Shown: in pieces, positions 1 to 11,017 of the stretch | Layout: the number at the start of each line of letters is the position of its first letter | Numbering within the stretch: the stretch's first letter is position 1 | Assembly: GCA_000708835.1 (NCBI GenBank) | Contig: DF237244.1 | Coordinates: 45,412 to 109,411 of the forward strand | Direction of reading: 5' to 3' | Source: Klebsormidium nitens | Taxonomy: Eukaryota > Streptophyta > Klebsormidiophyceae > Klebsormidiales > Klebsormidiaceae | DNA length: 64,000 nt | Program-made: the position numbers and the translations under genes | Notes under the pieces: generated by a model | Databases searched by the model: none | What the model was told of the DNA's origin: nothing | Seen by the model: only the letters and a program-made list of their open reading frames with translations

Positions 1-639
1 ACAGAATAGAAAAACTTCCTGAACAGCGACAACGAGAAGTAAAAGGAGACAAGCGTGCAGCTATAGTCCAGTTGCCAGTCGGGCTAAGCGCACCCAGATT
101 CTGTTTTGCTTCCACTTCTAACCACTCTCCAAGGGCCAATAGCTAGTAGTAAACAGAGCGAACTGTGGGGACAGCAATAAGCGGAGCGATTTGTTATCCT
201 TTTCTAATGCACTCTTGTCGGCATTTGTACTCGATCAGTTAAACAGCGCCAGGCTGAGATCTGATACTTGGGCTTGATACTGCACCCACTGCTGCTTCTC
301 AAGAATTGCACTGGTTGAGAAGGCTGGGTTACCCCCCACATTTGCCTCCAGTTCTTACTAAGTAAAAAGATTCCTTCGATTTTTCAACCGCGCCTGCGAT
401 TTGAAAGACCAGCAACAGAAAAAACACGTGTCAAATACCTCCAATTGTATTCTGCAGACCGAGAGCCTTCTCCATCTTAGCTTGAACCACCAAACCAAAA
501 CGATCCTGCCGAAATGAACCCTTCGATGATAACAAGGATCTTCAGGAACCTCCCAAGCCGGTAGCCCCCAACTAAAGAGCCTCTCAAATGGAAGACTCAA
601 CATCGAACCGTGCAATCCGCAATACCCCCCGGCCCTCAC
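1..639 (-). other. Intron 1 of SEC15
   Basis: This is sequence downstream of the SEC15 exon donor, read on the minus strand. I see no further SEC15 coding stretch in it, so the next exon must lie left of the window. Confidence 0.6.
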
Positions 640-1787
640 CTCGAGAACTGTTCCTCCATGACCATGCGCATCTTGGTAATCGCCCCCTCCCACAGATTGT
701 CCACCTGCGCGCTTGACACCAACCCTCCCGCCGTCCTAAGTACCCGGTCCTCGACCACAAAGAACCCCGTGATCTGCGCAAAGTACCCTTGGTACCCCTC
801 CAGAAACGACTGCCCGGGCTGAAACTGCAGGTCGGAATTGAGCTGCAGCTGCCGGTTCCTGTAGTAATAGTCCCGGAACTGGTCTTGCAGCCCGAGACAC
901 GTATGGATGTAGTGCGCGCGGTAGACGGGGGTCAGGTCGAACTTGAGCAGCGAGTCGTCCTCCTCGATGTCTTCCACTTCCAGCATGTAGATCCCCTCGC
1001 GGTGCCCGGAGCGCGTCTGTTCCTCCGCCTGCCGCTGCCGGCCCCTCAGGTCCTTTTCCCTCTGCCGTGCGGAAGCGGCTTGTCCAATGGACTGCCGTCC
1101 GATGTCTCGAGAGATCCCCCGGATGTGCACCAGCCAATCGCTGAACTCCTTGCTGACCTTCTTCTCAATGTGGAGCCGACTCGCCGGGATCTGCTTCTCG
1201 AGGTAAACCCTAAGCGCTCTTGCGGGGACTCTACGCAGATAGTCCCGCTCGATATTGTCGAGTGTTTTGAGCGCAGGGTAGTACTGATCCCTCGCAATGT
1301 GCTCGTTCACCTTCACGCACAGGTCGACCACCGCCTTGCACTTCTTTAGCCCCACAATTGCCTCCGTCAGGTTCTTGCTGATGTCATGGTGCTCCACAAG
1401 CTCATCTACCCTCGACAGCGTGGCACTCCCAACCTTCTGCAACTCGGCATTCTGGTCGCTCAATCCGTTTTTCAGCTCCACCGCATCGACCAGCACGTAC
1501 CGAAGCTCGTCTACCGCGTGAATGAACTCCTCGTAATGCAGCCGGCACAGCTCCTCAATCTCGCTCTCCTTCTTCTTCACGAACCCCTTCAGCTGATGCA
1601 GGAGGCCCTCTGGTTTGCTCATTTCGAAGGCGGACCGCACCACCGGTCCAAGGTCCTCATTGTTTGCAATCAGCGAAGCTAGCGCTGCGTCGTCGATGCC
1701 CACCGGCCCATCAGGGGGCCTGTGCATATCCCCGTTTGTGCCGGCGGCAGCGCCCCGGAAGCCGGACTGCCCCCTGTTGACCGCCAT
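640..1787 (-). CDS. SEC15: Exocyst complex subunit SEC15, first coding exon (partial gene)
   Basis: This exon encodes the N-terminal part, about 382 residues, of SEC15. SEC15 is the exocyst subunit that links Rab GTPases on secretory vesicles to the tethering complex at the plasma membrane. The recognisable stretches are KPEGLLHQLKGFVKKKESEI, EELCRLHYEEFIHAVDELRY, HIEKKVSKEFSDWLVHIRG, KFDLTPVYRAHYIHTCLG and FFVVEDRVLRTAGGL, all in the family order. The frame is open upstream to about 1826, but the first ATG is at 1787, so I start there. The exon ends at 640 before a GTGAGG donor, and the remaining C-terminal half lies beyond base 1. Family members are around 800 residues, so roughly half is present. 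It is transcribed divergently from the hydrolase gene at 3106. The family call is firm; the exact start is less so. Confidence 0.92.
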
Positions 1788-3105
1788 ATCGCGTGATTGG
1801 CCTTGCAGGGCGCCCTGATCCACCAAGTGCGCTGACCATGCCCTTCTGAAGTTCGTTGTACAGCGCTAGCTGCCATGAGATTCTGATCAGCATCCCTAGA
1901 GGCTAGTTGTGTCACAAAATAAACAAGTGTGCAGGCGCGCGCAGGCGCGGTATTCCGTTTTGATTCCGGTGTTCCGCGTATCCGGCCACGACGACCAGAA
2001 CTCAGGTGCCACATGTCATCACCACCTGCAGATTGATGTCGACACTGTCATCTGCAATTTATTAGGTCTATGATGGCGGGCCAGAATCTAGAAGGGAGAC
2101 CACGTGGCTGGCTCAAAGCCGTTTCCTCGCCACAAGTTTCCCAACGAAGAAGAGTCGAGAGGCTTCCTCGGACCTCCCTGTCGCCAGGATTTGCACCTGG
2201 CGCAATCACAGCGACGTCATGGCGGCAGCATCTACCGGTAGTGGAATCGCCTTCAGGGGCTTCGACTGGACACGTCGCCTGGCCCCTGCAGACTGCCCTG
2301 TCGACATACCTGTTCCTACCTAAAACTCTCAGACAAGGCTGGCAAGCCCGCAGACCGAATGCGGATGCTTCTTCAGGAGATCTGCATGCAGGAGCTTTCC
2401 TTGTGACCACTGCTCATCAGAATCATTTGAGCGCGCAGTCCAGTGATTGCGGATTCACAAAGCTGGTAAAGTCTGCTGTATTGACGCAGCAACGTTTTCA
2501 CCAGCTCACGTCGTTGCGCCACTTCTGCATTCTGTGTGAGCGCTTGCGCCCGTCGTCAAGTGGTTCAAGGTAAGGGCAGCTGACGCATCTCTGTCATTGC
2601 ATTTGTGTGTTAACGTTGCTGGAGGGGAGTGGTGTGGCGCGCCACAGTCTGGTGAAGACTGTAACGTGGCATTTGTTGAGGTAAAAGGCTGCAGTATAAG
2701 TGATTCGATCTGGAAACCCGCGCGCACAGAGTGTCAGCTGAAGTACATAAATGGAAGCACGAGAGCCTATGCTGCAATCGATGATATCATCTATGTTGGA
2801 CTTGTCGAGCTAGGCTGGTTGTGCTGCAAGTTCAGCATGATGCAGAGAGAAACATGTGCTCTGCTGATGCAGATCTGCTAAGCTCATCCACTTAGAGAGC
2901 CCCTGAACAGTAGCATTGCGTTCTGGCTCAGGTCGACTAGCGCCTTTCCTTGTCCTTCTTTACACGACCTCTTCTCTTTGCAACCAAGACACCAAGCTCA
3001 AGTTCCAAAAACTAACGCTTCTCGAAGTATGATGTTGTGACATCTGGCACATTCTCGCAGGTCTGTTCATACGCGGCATGTTCACACCTTTCTTGCACTT
3101 TGCAG
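1788..3105. other. Divergent intergenic region between SEC15 and the hydrolase gene
   Basis: The region separates two divergently transcribed genes and should hold both promoters. It contains short open frames on both strands but none with recognisable protein character. A TATA-like TATAAG lies at about 2695 on the plus strand, too far from the 3106 ATG to assign safely unless a 5' UTR intron exists. The CAG just before the 3106 ATG would fit a spliced leader. Confidence 0.4.
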
Positions 3106-6100
3106 ATGGCTCGTGTACTGTTCCTTCTGGCTGCCCTGGCGCTTATTCACACTGCCACAGCCCAGCAGATGACAATGGGCGAGGACCTTCTCTCAGCTGG
3201 TGTGAACTCCACTTTCCTAACCACCCAGATGGTTAACTACACTGCAGATATTCCGCTCACGGTGAGTGCCGATCACCATTGGCGTGCTCAGAGTTTTTGT
3301 ATGTTACAACAACTACGAAGAAATCTCAACTCTCAGTGATGCCATGTGGAGTAAGATCGACGCAAATGCAGTCTTGTTTCCTGAGAAAGTTGTGATTCTC
3401 AGGTGTGCACATAGTGCACATGTTGCTTTGGGCGTGAAGTCTTGTAGCCTCGTTCAGGATAAAGCCCAAGTATGTTTGGTTGAGGCATCTCTTGCGAAGA
3501 GTGGCTTTTTTGCGACTACAGATCAGGACATAGCTACAATCCAGTGCAACACGGCCTCGGATGACTCTTTAAGTGCACTTATTGCAAAAGCTTTTCTAGT
3601 CCCTCTGTGTCAAACGGCTTTGAATCTGCATCTTGTCAGATGCTGACCTCTGCTTTGCTTTGCTTTGCAGGCCTTCCTGGCCTATGACAACAGCACCACT
3701 GCGCCCCGGCCCGCTGTCATCATTGTCCCTGACTGGGATGGCATTGGCGGGTACGAGATGTGGAGGGCCAAGTTGCTGGCTAACCTGGGTTACGTAGGTG
3801 GGTTACCGCCCATTGTTACTCAGAGGTGTTCTCACAATGGAAAGGATGCAGCTAGGCCTTTTGGTAAAGCGAGGGTTCTGCAGGTTTAAATCAAGTTCGT
3901 CCGAACTGAGCATCATGATCATGAGTTATTGTCAGTCCCCACCTAAAACTCGGTCCCCCTAACCCCTAGCCCTTCAACCCCTAGCCCCTTTTAGAATGTC
4001 AATCCTCAGCCTCCTCACCCTCATCACTCAAGCCCTCAGCCACCCCTTACCATCAGCACCCTAACCCTCAATCCACTAACTCTCAGTCCGCCCAACCCCT
4101 TCGTCCCCTAACCCTCAGTCCCACTAACTCTTAGTTCCTTTTAGTCCCACCAATCAATGTGCAAGAAAATCAGTCCCAACAATCAATGTGCAACTTTTCT
4201 TGCAGCTATGGTGGCCGATGTGTACGGCTCCAACATCTCGCAGGGCCCCGCTCTGCCCACCTCCGTGCGGTCCTCCCTCCTGATGCCGCTCATGTCGAAC
4301 CCCGCCCTCTTCCGGAGCCGCATGATTGCTGCCATCAACACGGTAGGGCAGGCACTGCCCTTGTCTCTTTCTGGGACAGCTTTGCGCCGTATGTTCTTTC
4401 AAGCTTTTATCAACAGAATTCCTTAAAGAGGAAGCTGGCTTAGATTTGTGGAGGGAAAATTTCAACACAAGGCTCTGCGAGGAGTCAGTTATAGTCACCT
4501 TTCGTGGGCGCAATTGAGACTGCACGCTTGTCACTTACCCTTAACGCCCACTGAAACCAAGCTTTGACTCGGCTTTGGACTCGTCTCGGTACGATCGTCT
4601 TTTGACTCGTCTTGGTACGAACAGCTATCAGGAGCCTGCTTGACTATTTCAAGTCTACTTGAGCCAATCTTTTGGTCTCAAATGACGCCTGGTCATTTTG
4701 CCCGGTAACAAGCTTCCCAGGAGGCCACTTTCAGGTGCAAGAACAAGCAAACAGTACGGATCCGAGACATTCAAATCTGATCAAAACAGTACCTCAATCT
4801 CCCATGATACTACGGTACATGCTAGTCATCTGGTGACCATCCCACAAGCAAAGGTATGACGGTTCGCTGACCTCACGTCTTCTTATCGCTTTGCAGGTGA
4901 AGACGCTTCCGATCACCAACACCAGCGCAATCGCCGCCATCGGCTACTGCTCCGGCGGAACCGGAATCATTGAGCTCTTGCGCGCTTACCCCAACGGCAC
5001 CGAGGGTCTTCGCGGTGAGTCTTGATAAATGTTGCGCACGTTTCTGACGCCCTTACAACTTTCGAGTGCTTTATTGACGACGCTCCATCAAGCGGGCTCA
5101 GAAATATGCAGCCGCCCTTTCGAGTCTGAAAGAATTGGTGGTGCGGCGCTCTATGAGATTCTCGAGTCATGAGCGAATCGTTGGGAAGCCACTGGGTAGT
5201 TGCACACCAGAGTGGTCCAGCATCCTCTGTTTGATGCCCTTGTACAACTCTTCAGGCTGTGTCTTTTTCCCAAGTGCACGTTTGACAAAGACACACGTTT
5301 TGGGGACTGAGAGCTGAGACGTTTACATCAAGCGGTTTCAAACCAAACCGGTCATTCTGCATTCTCGATGGCCTCCAATACCACGTTCATCCGGCAATGG
5401 CGCACCAGTCTATTTTGTATATCTGTATTCTCCGTGAAGCTGGACTTTCTTCCTGAAAGCGCCACGGTTGGTCCGTGGGCGGCGCTTACAAACCGACACA
5501 CGGAACAGAGTATCCGAACTCGCTTCGATATGGCCGTCGAACTCTACCGTGTGTCCCGCAGGTGTGATGGGCTTCCACGCCGGCCGGCTGAACACCACCG
5601 GGACCAAGGCCGTGCCCAATAACCCCATCAAGCTGTCGCTCCAGAGCGGTGCCAAGGACGCGTCCGTCTCCGGAAAGGCGGAGATGGTCGTAAGTCCGCT
5701 TTTCCCGCCCTCCGACTCTTGTCTTGGTCACTGTTGACCTACGTTTTTTGAAACTTGCAGGCATCTTATGTTGTTGTCCAGTGGAACCTTTCGTCAGCTT
5801 TGGATCTTTTCAATGTCCTTTGCAACGCCTTATGCTGACAAGGCCAGTTTGTGCGGACTGATTTTGCCACCCTTTTTAAACTCTTCTGTTCTGTCAGGAT
5901 TTCTCAGGTCGTGTTTCGGCCTCAGTGAGGACCCACGTCTGCAGAATTTGCCTTTCTTTTCTCTACTTGGCCTAATCCAAATTTCAACTCACACTGAATT
6001 TCCGCTGGCCTTCGCTTCTTCTTGTCAAACTGTCATCCTACCATTCTGCTTCGACATTGTACAAAATGTTACAGCTTTTCAAGTACAAGGAGACAACTTT

Positions 6101-6879
6101 CACGCCGCTGACATCACCGTCTACCCTCGCTTGCAGGCTGAGATGGACGCGGCTAACGTCACGTGGGAGTTCACCGACTATTCCAACACTCTGCACTCCT
6201 TCACCAACCCCGCCACCAACGCGAGCGGAAACGTGAGCCCGCAATCTGGAATCTGCTTTTCGCTCTAGTTACTTCCGTTAAATGTCTCGCGATCTGGAGC
6301 CTGCTTTCCCCTTCCGATTGCTGCCTACTTTGGAGCGTGCTTTCCGATTTTCTTTCTGCCAATTCTGAGATTTGCTTCCGCTCTGCTTTCGCTTTCTTCT
6401 CTGGTTAATTGCGAACTCCTCTCCTGCAACCCTTCTGCCCGCACTCTGCTCTCTTGGGGAGTCTCCTTCTGCTCCATTCTGAGTTTTCTGGTCTGTTTCG
6501 GAGCTGGCTTCCCGCTCTAGTTTTGCTTGCTTCCGGCACTCAGATTATATATGAGGCCTTCGCGGGGGTGCGACCCTGTCGAAGTGTCGTTCGTCGGTTT
6601 GGAGTCGCCTCTTTTGTTCACCCGAACACATAGTGAGGGCAAAAAGTCCGTAGACGGTGTAATATCTACCAACTGTGAGTCTAGACCTTCAGGCGGGATT
6701 CTTTCGATGCTCGAGGCAGTGCTAACGCGCTTCTGTTCCTTTCTCTGCAGTCCGCCTACAACGCTCAGGCGGACATGCGCTCCTGGGCATCCCTGCGCGT
6801 GTTCCTGAACGAGATCTTTGGATTCGTGCCTATGTCCAATATTTACACATACGCTATGGGCAACTCGCTGCCAAGATAA
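3106..6879 (+). CDS. Secreted dienelactone hydrolase-like alpha/beta hydrolase
   Basis: This is a spliced gene for a dienelactone-hydrolase-family alpha/beta hydrolase. Exons that join in phase are 3106-3261, 3671-3797, 4206-4342, 4897-5014, 5562-5689, one ending at 6232, and 6751-6879. The product starts with a signal peptide (MARVLFLLAALALIHTATA), so it is probably secreted or enters the ER. Family landmarks are RPAVIIVPDWDGIGGYEMW, GYVAMVADVYG across the exon 2/3 junction, and a nucleophile elbow GYCSGG with the catalytic Cys. The catalytic His is in LHSFTNP, followed by the C-terminal ADMRSWASLRVFLNEIFG. Several N-x-S/T sites fit secretion. The exon ending at 6232 either starts at 6137 or includes the segment VQGDNFHAADITVYPRLQ upstream. 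That segment resembles the region with the catalytic Asp, but I found no acceptor in the right phase. The substrate is unknown. Confidence 0.85.
3935..4150 (+). repeat. Imperfect CCCTAACCC/CAGTCCC repeat tract in hydrolase intron 2
   Basis: The tract is pyrimidine-rich and made of degenerate units such as CCCTAACCC, CCCTAGCCC and CCCTCAGTCC. It resembles a decayed interstitial telomere-like array. It lies wholly in intron 2 of the hydrolase gene. A 14-base direct repeat, CAATCAATGTGCAA, follows at about 4150 and 4181, just before the exon 3 acceptor. Confidence 0.6.
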
Positions 6880-8156
6880 TTTGCCCGTAGTGCCGTCAGC
6901 TCGATGGCCTGAGGGCTACTTTTCCCCAACTTTCGAGACGGTTGATAAGCAGAGAAAAGGTTGAAAATTAGTCATGTTACAACATGTTGGGATAGGGGTG
7001 TGCGTAAGAACATTTTTTGAGGTCGGCTGCCACCAGGCACCGCTGCGACGCACATTGCTCGCAAACATTCTTGAGAAACGGTCATCTTCTGTGAATATCG
7101 ACACTGATGAGAACTTGAACACGTCCAAACGGATCCGGATGTCTCCTCAAGGTTCAGGCCGGAGTCATGTCTTGACATCATTCAACGCGTAAGCCATAAA
7201 CTTATACAATAAAGCAATGAGAACTCAGCTAACCAGAAAGCTTCCCCAAGAGATTGCTTGAGCTCGCATATTGGCTGCACTGGGATCGTTGTGTGCTGCG
7301 CACATGTGACGCAAGATTTCGCTACCAAGGCGCGCACAGCCAGGCGTCCAACTTCGGGCTGCCGCCTTGCACAGGCATATAGTTTGAGAGCTGATAAATT
7401 GATAAATCTGCGTTATGGGAATGGCGGCCGGCAAAGCTGGCGCGGCAATCCACCCGACTTTCCTCATGTTAAACATCTCCGGGGTATATAACATGTTGGT
7501 AGGGACGCTGGATTAGCTACTTCCAAAGCAAAGGGCCCAACCAGTCATGCATGTACCTCAGAGTGCCACTGGCATGGTAGCTGTCAAAACAAATTGCGAT
7601 CAATTGGACGTGGGATTTCGAAATAATATTAAAGATTATGCACAAGAGAAATATGTGAACAGATGAGTCCAATACTGAAGCCCTGCAGAACGCCAGAAAA
7701 GAATTGGTCGCCAGAACGTTTGTACTATTCCCAGGCATTCATTGACGAGCCGATATAATTGTGCTTAGGTTAGGAAGTGTAAGCTAAAGGGTCAGCTTTC
7801 AGAATGCGGAAATTTGGATGGCCAAACCGCAATTGGACTTCCCGGCTCAGGTCCAGCCGTTGTCATGGCAAAGAGCTTGGACACAAAACAGTCAATATGG
7901 CGCTCGTATGATCGAGCAATTCCAAAAGCAAGTTCTCAACCTCGCCAACCTGCCAATTCCTAACTTCCAATGGACATCGCTAATCGCAGACTCAGCAATA
8001 CCTGGGTGAGAGAACAAGCTCATTAGCAAGCTAGAGTATATCGTTTACTCATTGTCAAATCTGTGTTCAGGGTATCTGTGCAGGTAAGTCGGAGCGTCAT
8101 CTTTTCGACAGCTTGTCACTCCTTTTCTGATTGTTAATCGCTCGATATCGCTGTCT
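6880..8156. other. Intergenic region between two convergent genes
   Basis: The hydrolase ends at 6879 and the LRR gene ends at 8157, so their 3' ends face each other. An AATAAA at about 7208 could serve as the hydrolase polyadenylation signal. Short open frames on both strands show no recognisable protein features. Confidence 0.5.
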
Positions 8157-9563
8157 TCAATCAAACTCGATCGAACTTTTGTGGTCATTGGTACATGCGA
8201 TGACGCCATCTCTGACGTAATCAGCATTTGAAATGTGGTTCCATCCTTCCATGTACGAAGACAGTGGCTCAAGCTTTCTGCAAAACTGTATATCTACGAA
8301 ATCAAGGGATGTCCACTCTCGATAACCCTCCGGAAGATTTTGAAGCATGGGCAAGTGGATCAGATCCAGGCTTTTCAGATCCTTCCATGCTCTGACAGTT
8401 TCAGGAAGGGAGGAGAAGGACGAACAGGCGATGATCCACAATATTTTCAAGTTCCTCCATTCTCCCACAAGCTCCGGCAAGCTTCGAAGAGCAGGGCAAG
8501 AGAATATCGTACACTTCTCTAGGAGCTTCCAATTCCCCACTGCCTCCGGCAGAGACACAGTCGCGTCGCTCGAGTGCAACTTGAAATGTTTAAGCCGTTT
8601 CCAGCCTCCCACGTAGCTTGAGAGCTCAAATTGCTCGTGCAGCCTTACGAGTTCTGCTCTCTCCAAACGGTTCCATTCAACCACAGTTGGTGGCAACTTT
8701 TTGAGCTTCTCGCAGTCACTCAGCTCGAGGTTGCGTAGGTTCTTCCAGGCTCCGATCTCGTCAGGAAGAGTTTCCAGACTGGATGCAGTGGACAAGTTGA
8801 GCGTCTCAAGCCGCGTCCAGAGTCCCACTTCCTTTGGTAGCGTTCTCAGCCCCTCAAAGTTTTCCAGAGACAGCTCCCTGAGTTGCGTCCATTCTCCAAC
8901 TTCTTTTGGTAACTCCTCCACCATAGGGCACCATTGCAAATCTATATGAGTTAGCATCGACCAATTTCGAACTGCTTTTGGGAAGGATTCCACTCGTTCG
9001 CAGTCGTAGATGATTAGCCGCCTCAGGTGCGGCCAACATCCGACTTCCTCCGGAAGCCCGTCAAGAACTGAATCCGAATTGAAAACGTGCAAGCTCTCTA
9101 GGATCTCCCAATTTGCAAGGCTTTCTGGCAGGCTAAAATTTGCACAAATTTCCCATTGCTCATGCTTGGCACCCCTAACCGGCCGCCTGCAACATCGCAG
9201 TTCAAGATGCTTAACAGCCCTGCCAAGATTGTCCTCTTCCATCACCCGGCTGCTATTACAGCAGCAGAAGGAGAAGCTCTCTGCGTTCGGAAAGAGCGTC
9301 AGCAGCCGACTGCCACGCAGCCCCATGTCGTCCTCCGCACGAGGGCCCCTCCGACACCTGACGCGGACCCTCTTGGCTGCCGTCCTCCCAATCTCGCACC
9401 ACGTCTTGCATACCTCTGTGAAGCTTCGAAGGTCCTGAGACGACCAGATCGCGTTGCGTTCCTGTGTTTGTTCAACAAGCATGGCTATATGAAGAAGGAC
9501 ATCTGTCGGAAGGCAGCTGATATCGCTGTCAGAACCGTTCTGGTGGCCAACAGGAAGTGCCAT
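8157..9563 (-). CDS. F-box-like leucine-rich-repeat protein
   Basis: This is an intronless frame of 468 residues. Residues about 15-65 (SCLPTDVLLHIAMLVEQ, then TEVCKTWCEIGR) have the spacing of an F-box, although they do not match it perfectly. From about residue 150 to 440 the protein consists of around eleven repeats of 23-24 residues. Each has the core LP..VG.W..L..L.L..C..L, as in LPKEVGEWTQLRELSLENF. The invariant Trp before the hydrophobic strand is typical of plant-like disease-resistance LRRs. A role as a substrate adaptor of an SCF ubiquitin ligase is a plausible inference; no NB-ARC or kinase domain is present. The ATG at 9563 is the first in the frame and the stop is at 8157. The LRR call is certain, the F-box call moderate. 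Confidence 0.85.
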   Translation of the reverse strand: MALPVGHQNGSDSDISCLPTDVLLHIAMLVEQTQERNAIWSSQDLRSFTEVCKTWCEIGRTAAKRVRVRCRRGPRAEDDMGLRGSRLLTLFPNAESFSFCCCNSSRVMEEDNLGRAVKHLELRCCRRPVRGAKHEQWEICANFSLPESLANWEILESLHVFNSDSVLDGLPEEVGCWPHLRRLIIYDCERVESFPKAVRNWSMLTHIDLQWCPMVEELPKEVGEWTQLRELSLENFEGLRTLPKEVGLWTRLETLNLSTASSLETLPDEIGAWKNLRNLELSDCEKLKKLPPTVVEWNRLERAELVRLHEQFELSSYVGGWKRLKHFKLHSSDATVSLPEAVGNWKLLEKCTIFSCPALRSLPELVGEWRNLKILWIIACSSFSSLPETVRAWKDLKSLDLIHLPMLQNLPEGYREWTSLDFVDIQFCRKLEPLSSYMEGWNHISNADYVRDGVIACTNDHKSSIEFD

Positions 9564-11017
9564 TGTCTTTCGAGTGGCCTATTCTATCAGTATTCTAGGG
9601 GCGGTCGCGTATGCCGAGCGGCGCCTTCTTCACTGTGCTGTTCAAATGGATCACGCTCACGAAGCCCCAAACCACGAAAGCTGAAGGAGCCGCGGGCGGC
9701 TGCGCGTGCCGCTCCTCGCTTGAAAGTCAGCACTGCAAATCTAATGCTGGTAACGTCACCCTTTTGGTCAAAATTGGCGCCTTCAGCAGCTCAGGCTGGA
9801 CTTCCAACGCTCGTCGGGCCCGGAGCGATGATGTTTGATCGAAGGCACAAGCAATTCATTATTCCTCTTATGCCGTCACGTCTCTGGCAGTGAATCAGCA
9901 GGCTTCTCAATTCCGCGCCGGCACCGGACTTCAAGCATTCTTACTTTCTCGAGACAGGCGCATATACATGTCAAACTTCGTCAGAGTCGCTTGCAGGGTT
10001 GATGCTATACGTGTTCTTGCAGCCTGCATGCGCCACAGCATCATGATGGCTGATGTATGTCTGTAATGATGAGGTCGAATTTGATTGCGGTCGGATCGAT
10101 CCGACTCGTTATGAATAGTCGTGGAGGTATGCGAGACCATTTTCTGATACTCAATGTGCGCGTCCATGGAAAGCCAGGCTATTACAACGGCATGATGCAT
10201 GGACTGAGTGGCGGCAATTGAAAGACAATGTACTTCCCTTTCTCATATACTGCACCACTGCCCAGCCGCCGCGCTGCTGAAACAGACTCTAACGTTGCTC
10301 AACATCATGCAGGCTCCAGAAAGCAGACTACGAATGATGATCGATTCATTGCAGGACCCTTCGACTGCCACGCACATTTGCGCAGCTTTCGACTTCTATG
10401 TCACACCAATCCACCCAGTCAAACCAATAGCCTTCAGACCGTCACAATCTTCGATGCATTTCAACCAGCCGGGCATGATCCAAGTCAGCGAGGGAATGGA
10501 CATTGAACGACAGGACATGGATAGCTACAGATCACAGAACCTTGTTCCAGCCTTTATGCAGATGTCCATTTACGAAAGGGCATAATATCATCACCGCCAA
10601 TTTAGTTGTGATTGGGTAAGCTGTCGTTATACTAGGTTTGGTGACTGATTTAGCGAATGCAATGATCGTTTTGCTAAGGTAGCTAGACGTTCGAAATTCA
10701 AACATCGATTCCCGTGTATGCAATGGAAACCTAGGGCCCATGTGGCTACGAGGTTTGGAAAGAGAACATCATCATCTGACTGCAGAGATCGACCTCAAGG
10801 AGGCAAGCTGACCACTGATTCCAGTCGGACTGCAAATACTCGAAAAAATGTAAAGGAACGCTGGCTGTAACCACTGACAGTGTTGACGACGCACACTCCG
10901 ACTGCTCTCTCCAACATGATGCTCGTATATTCACCTCAAAAGAAAGCCGTGCACCCTCCCGCTGTACAAGCTCGTCAGAGCAATAGCTATAGAATCTCCA
11001 CGCGGCTGATCCTGTTT
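9564..11017. other. Intergenic region without a convincing gene
   Basis: The region lies between the 5' end of the LRR gene and the 3' end of the prohibitin gene. An open frame of about 125 codons at 10208-10585 (+) begins with GTG and overlaps another open frame. It has no recognisable domain, so I do not call it a gene. Confidence 0.5.

Noticed and set aside
789-1349. Plus-strand open frame of 186 codons
   Set aside because: Antisense shadow of the SEC15 exon.
9156-9893. Plus-strand open frame of 245 codons overlapping the LRR gene start
   Set aside because: Antisense to the LRR exon, with low-complexity text and no domain.
10208-10585. Possible small plus-strand gene
   Set aside because: Starts with GTG, overlaps another open frame, no recognisable residues or splice context.
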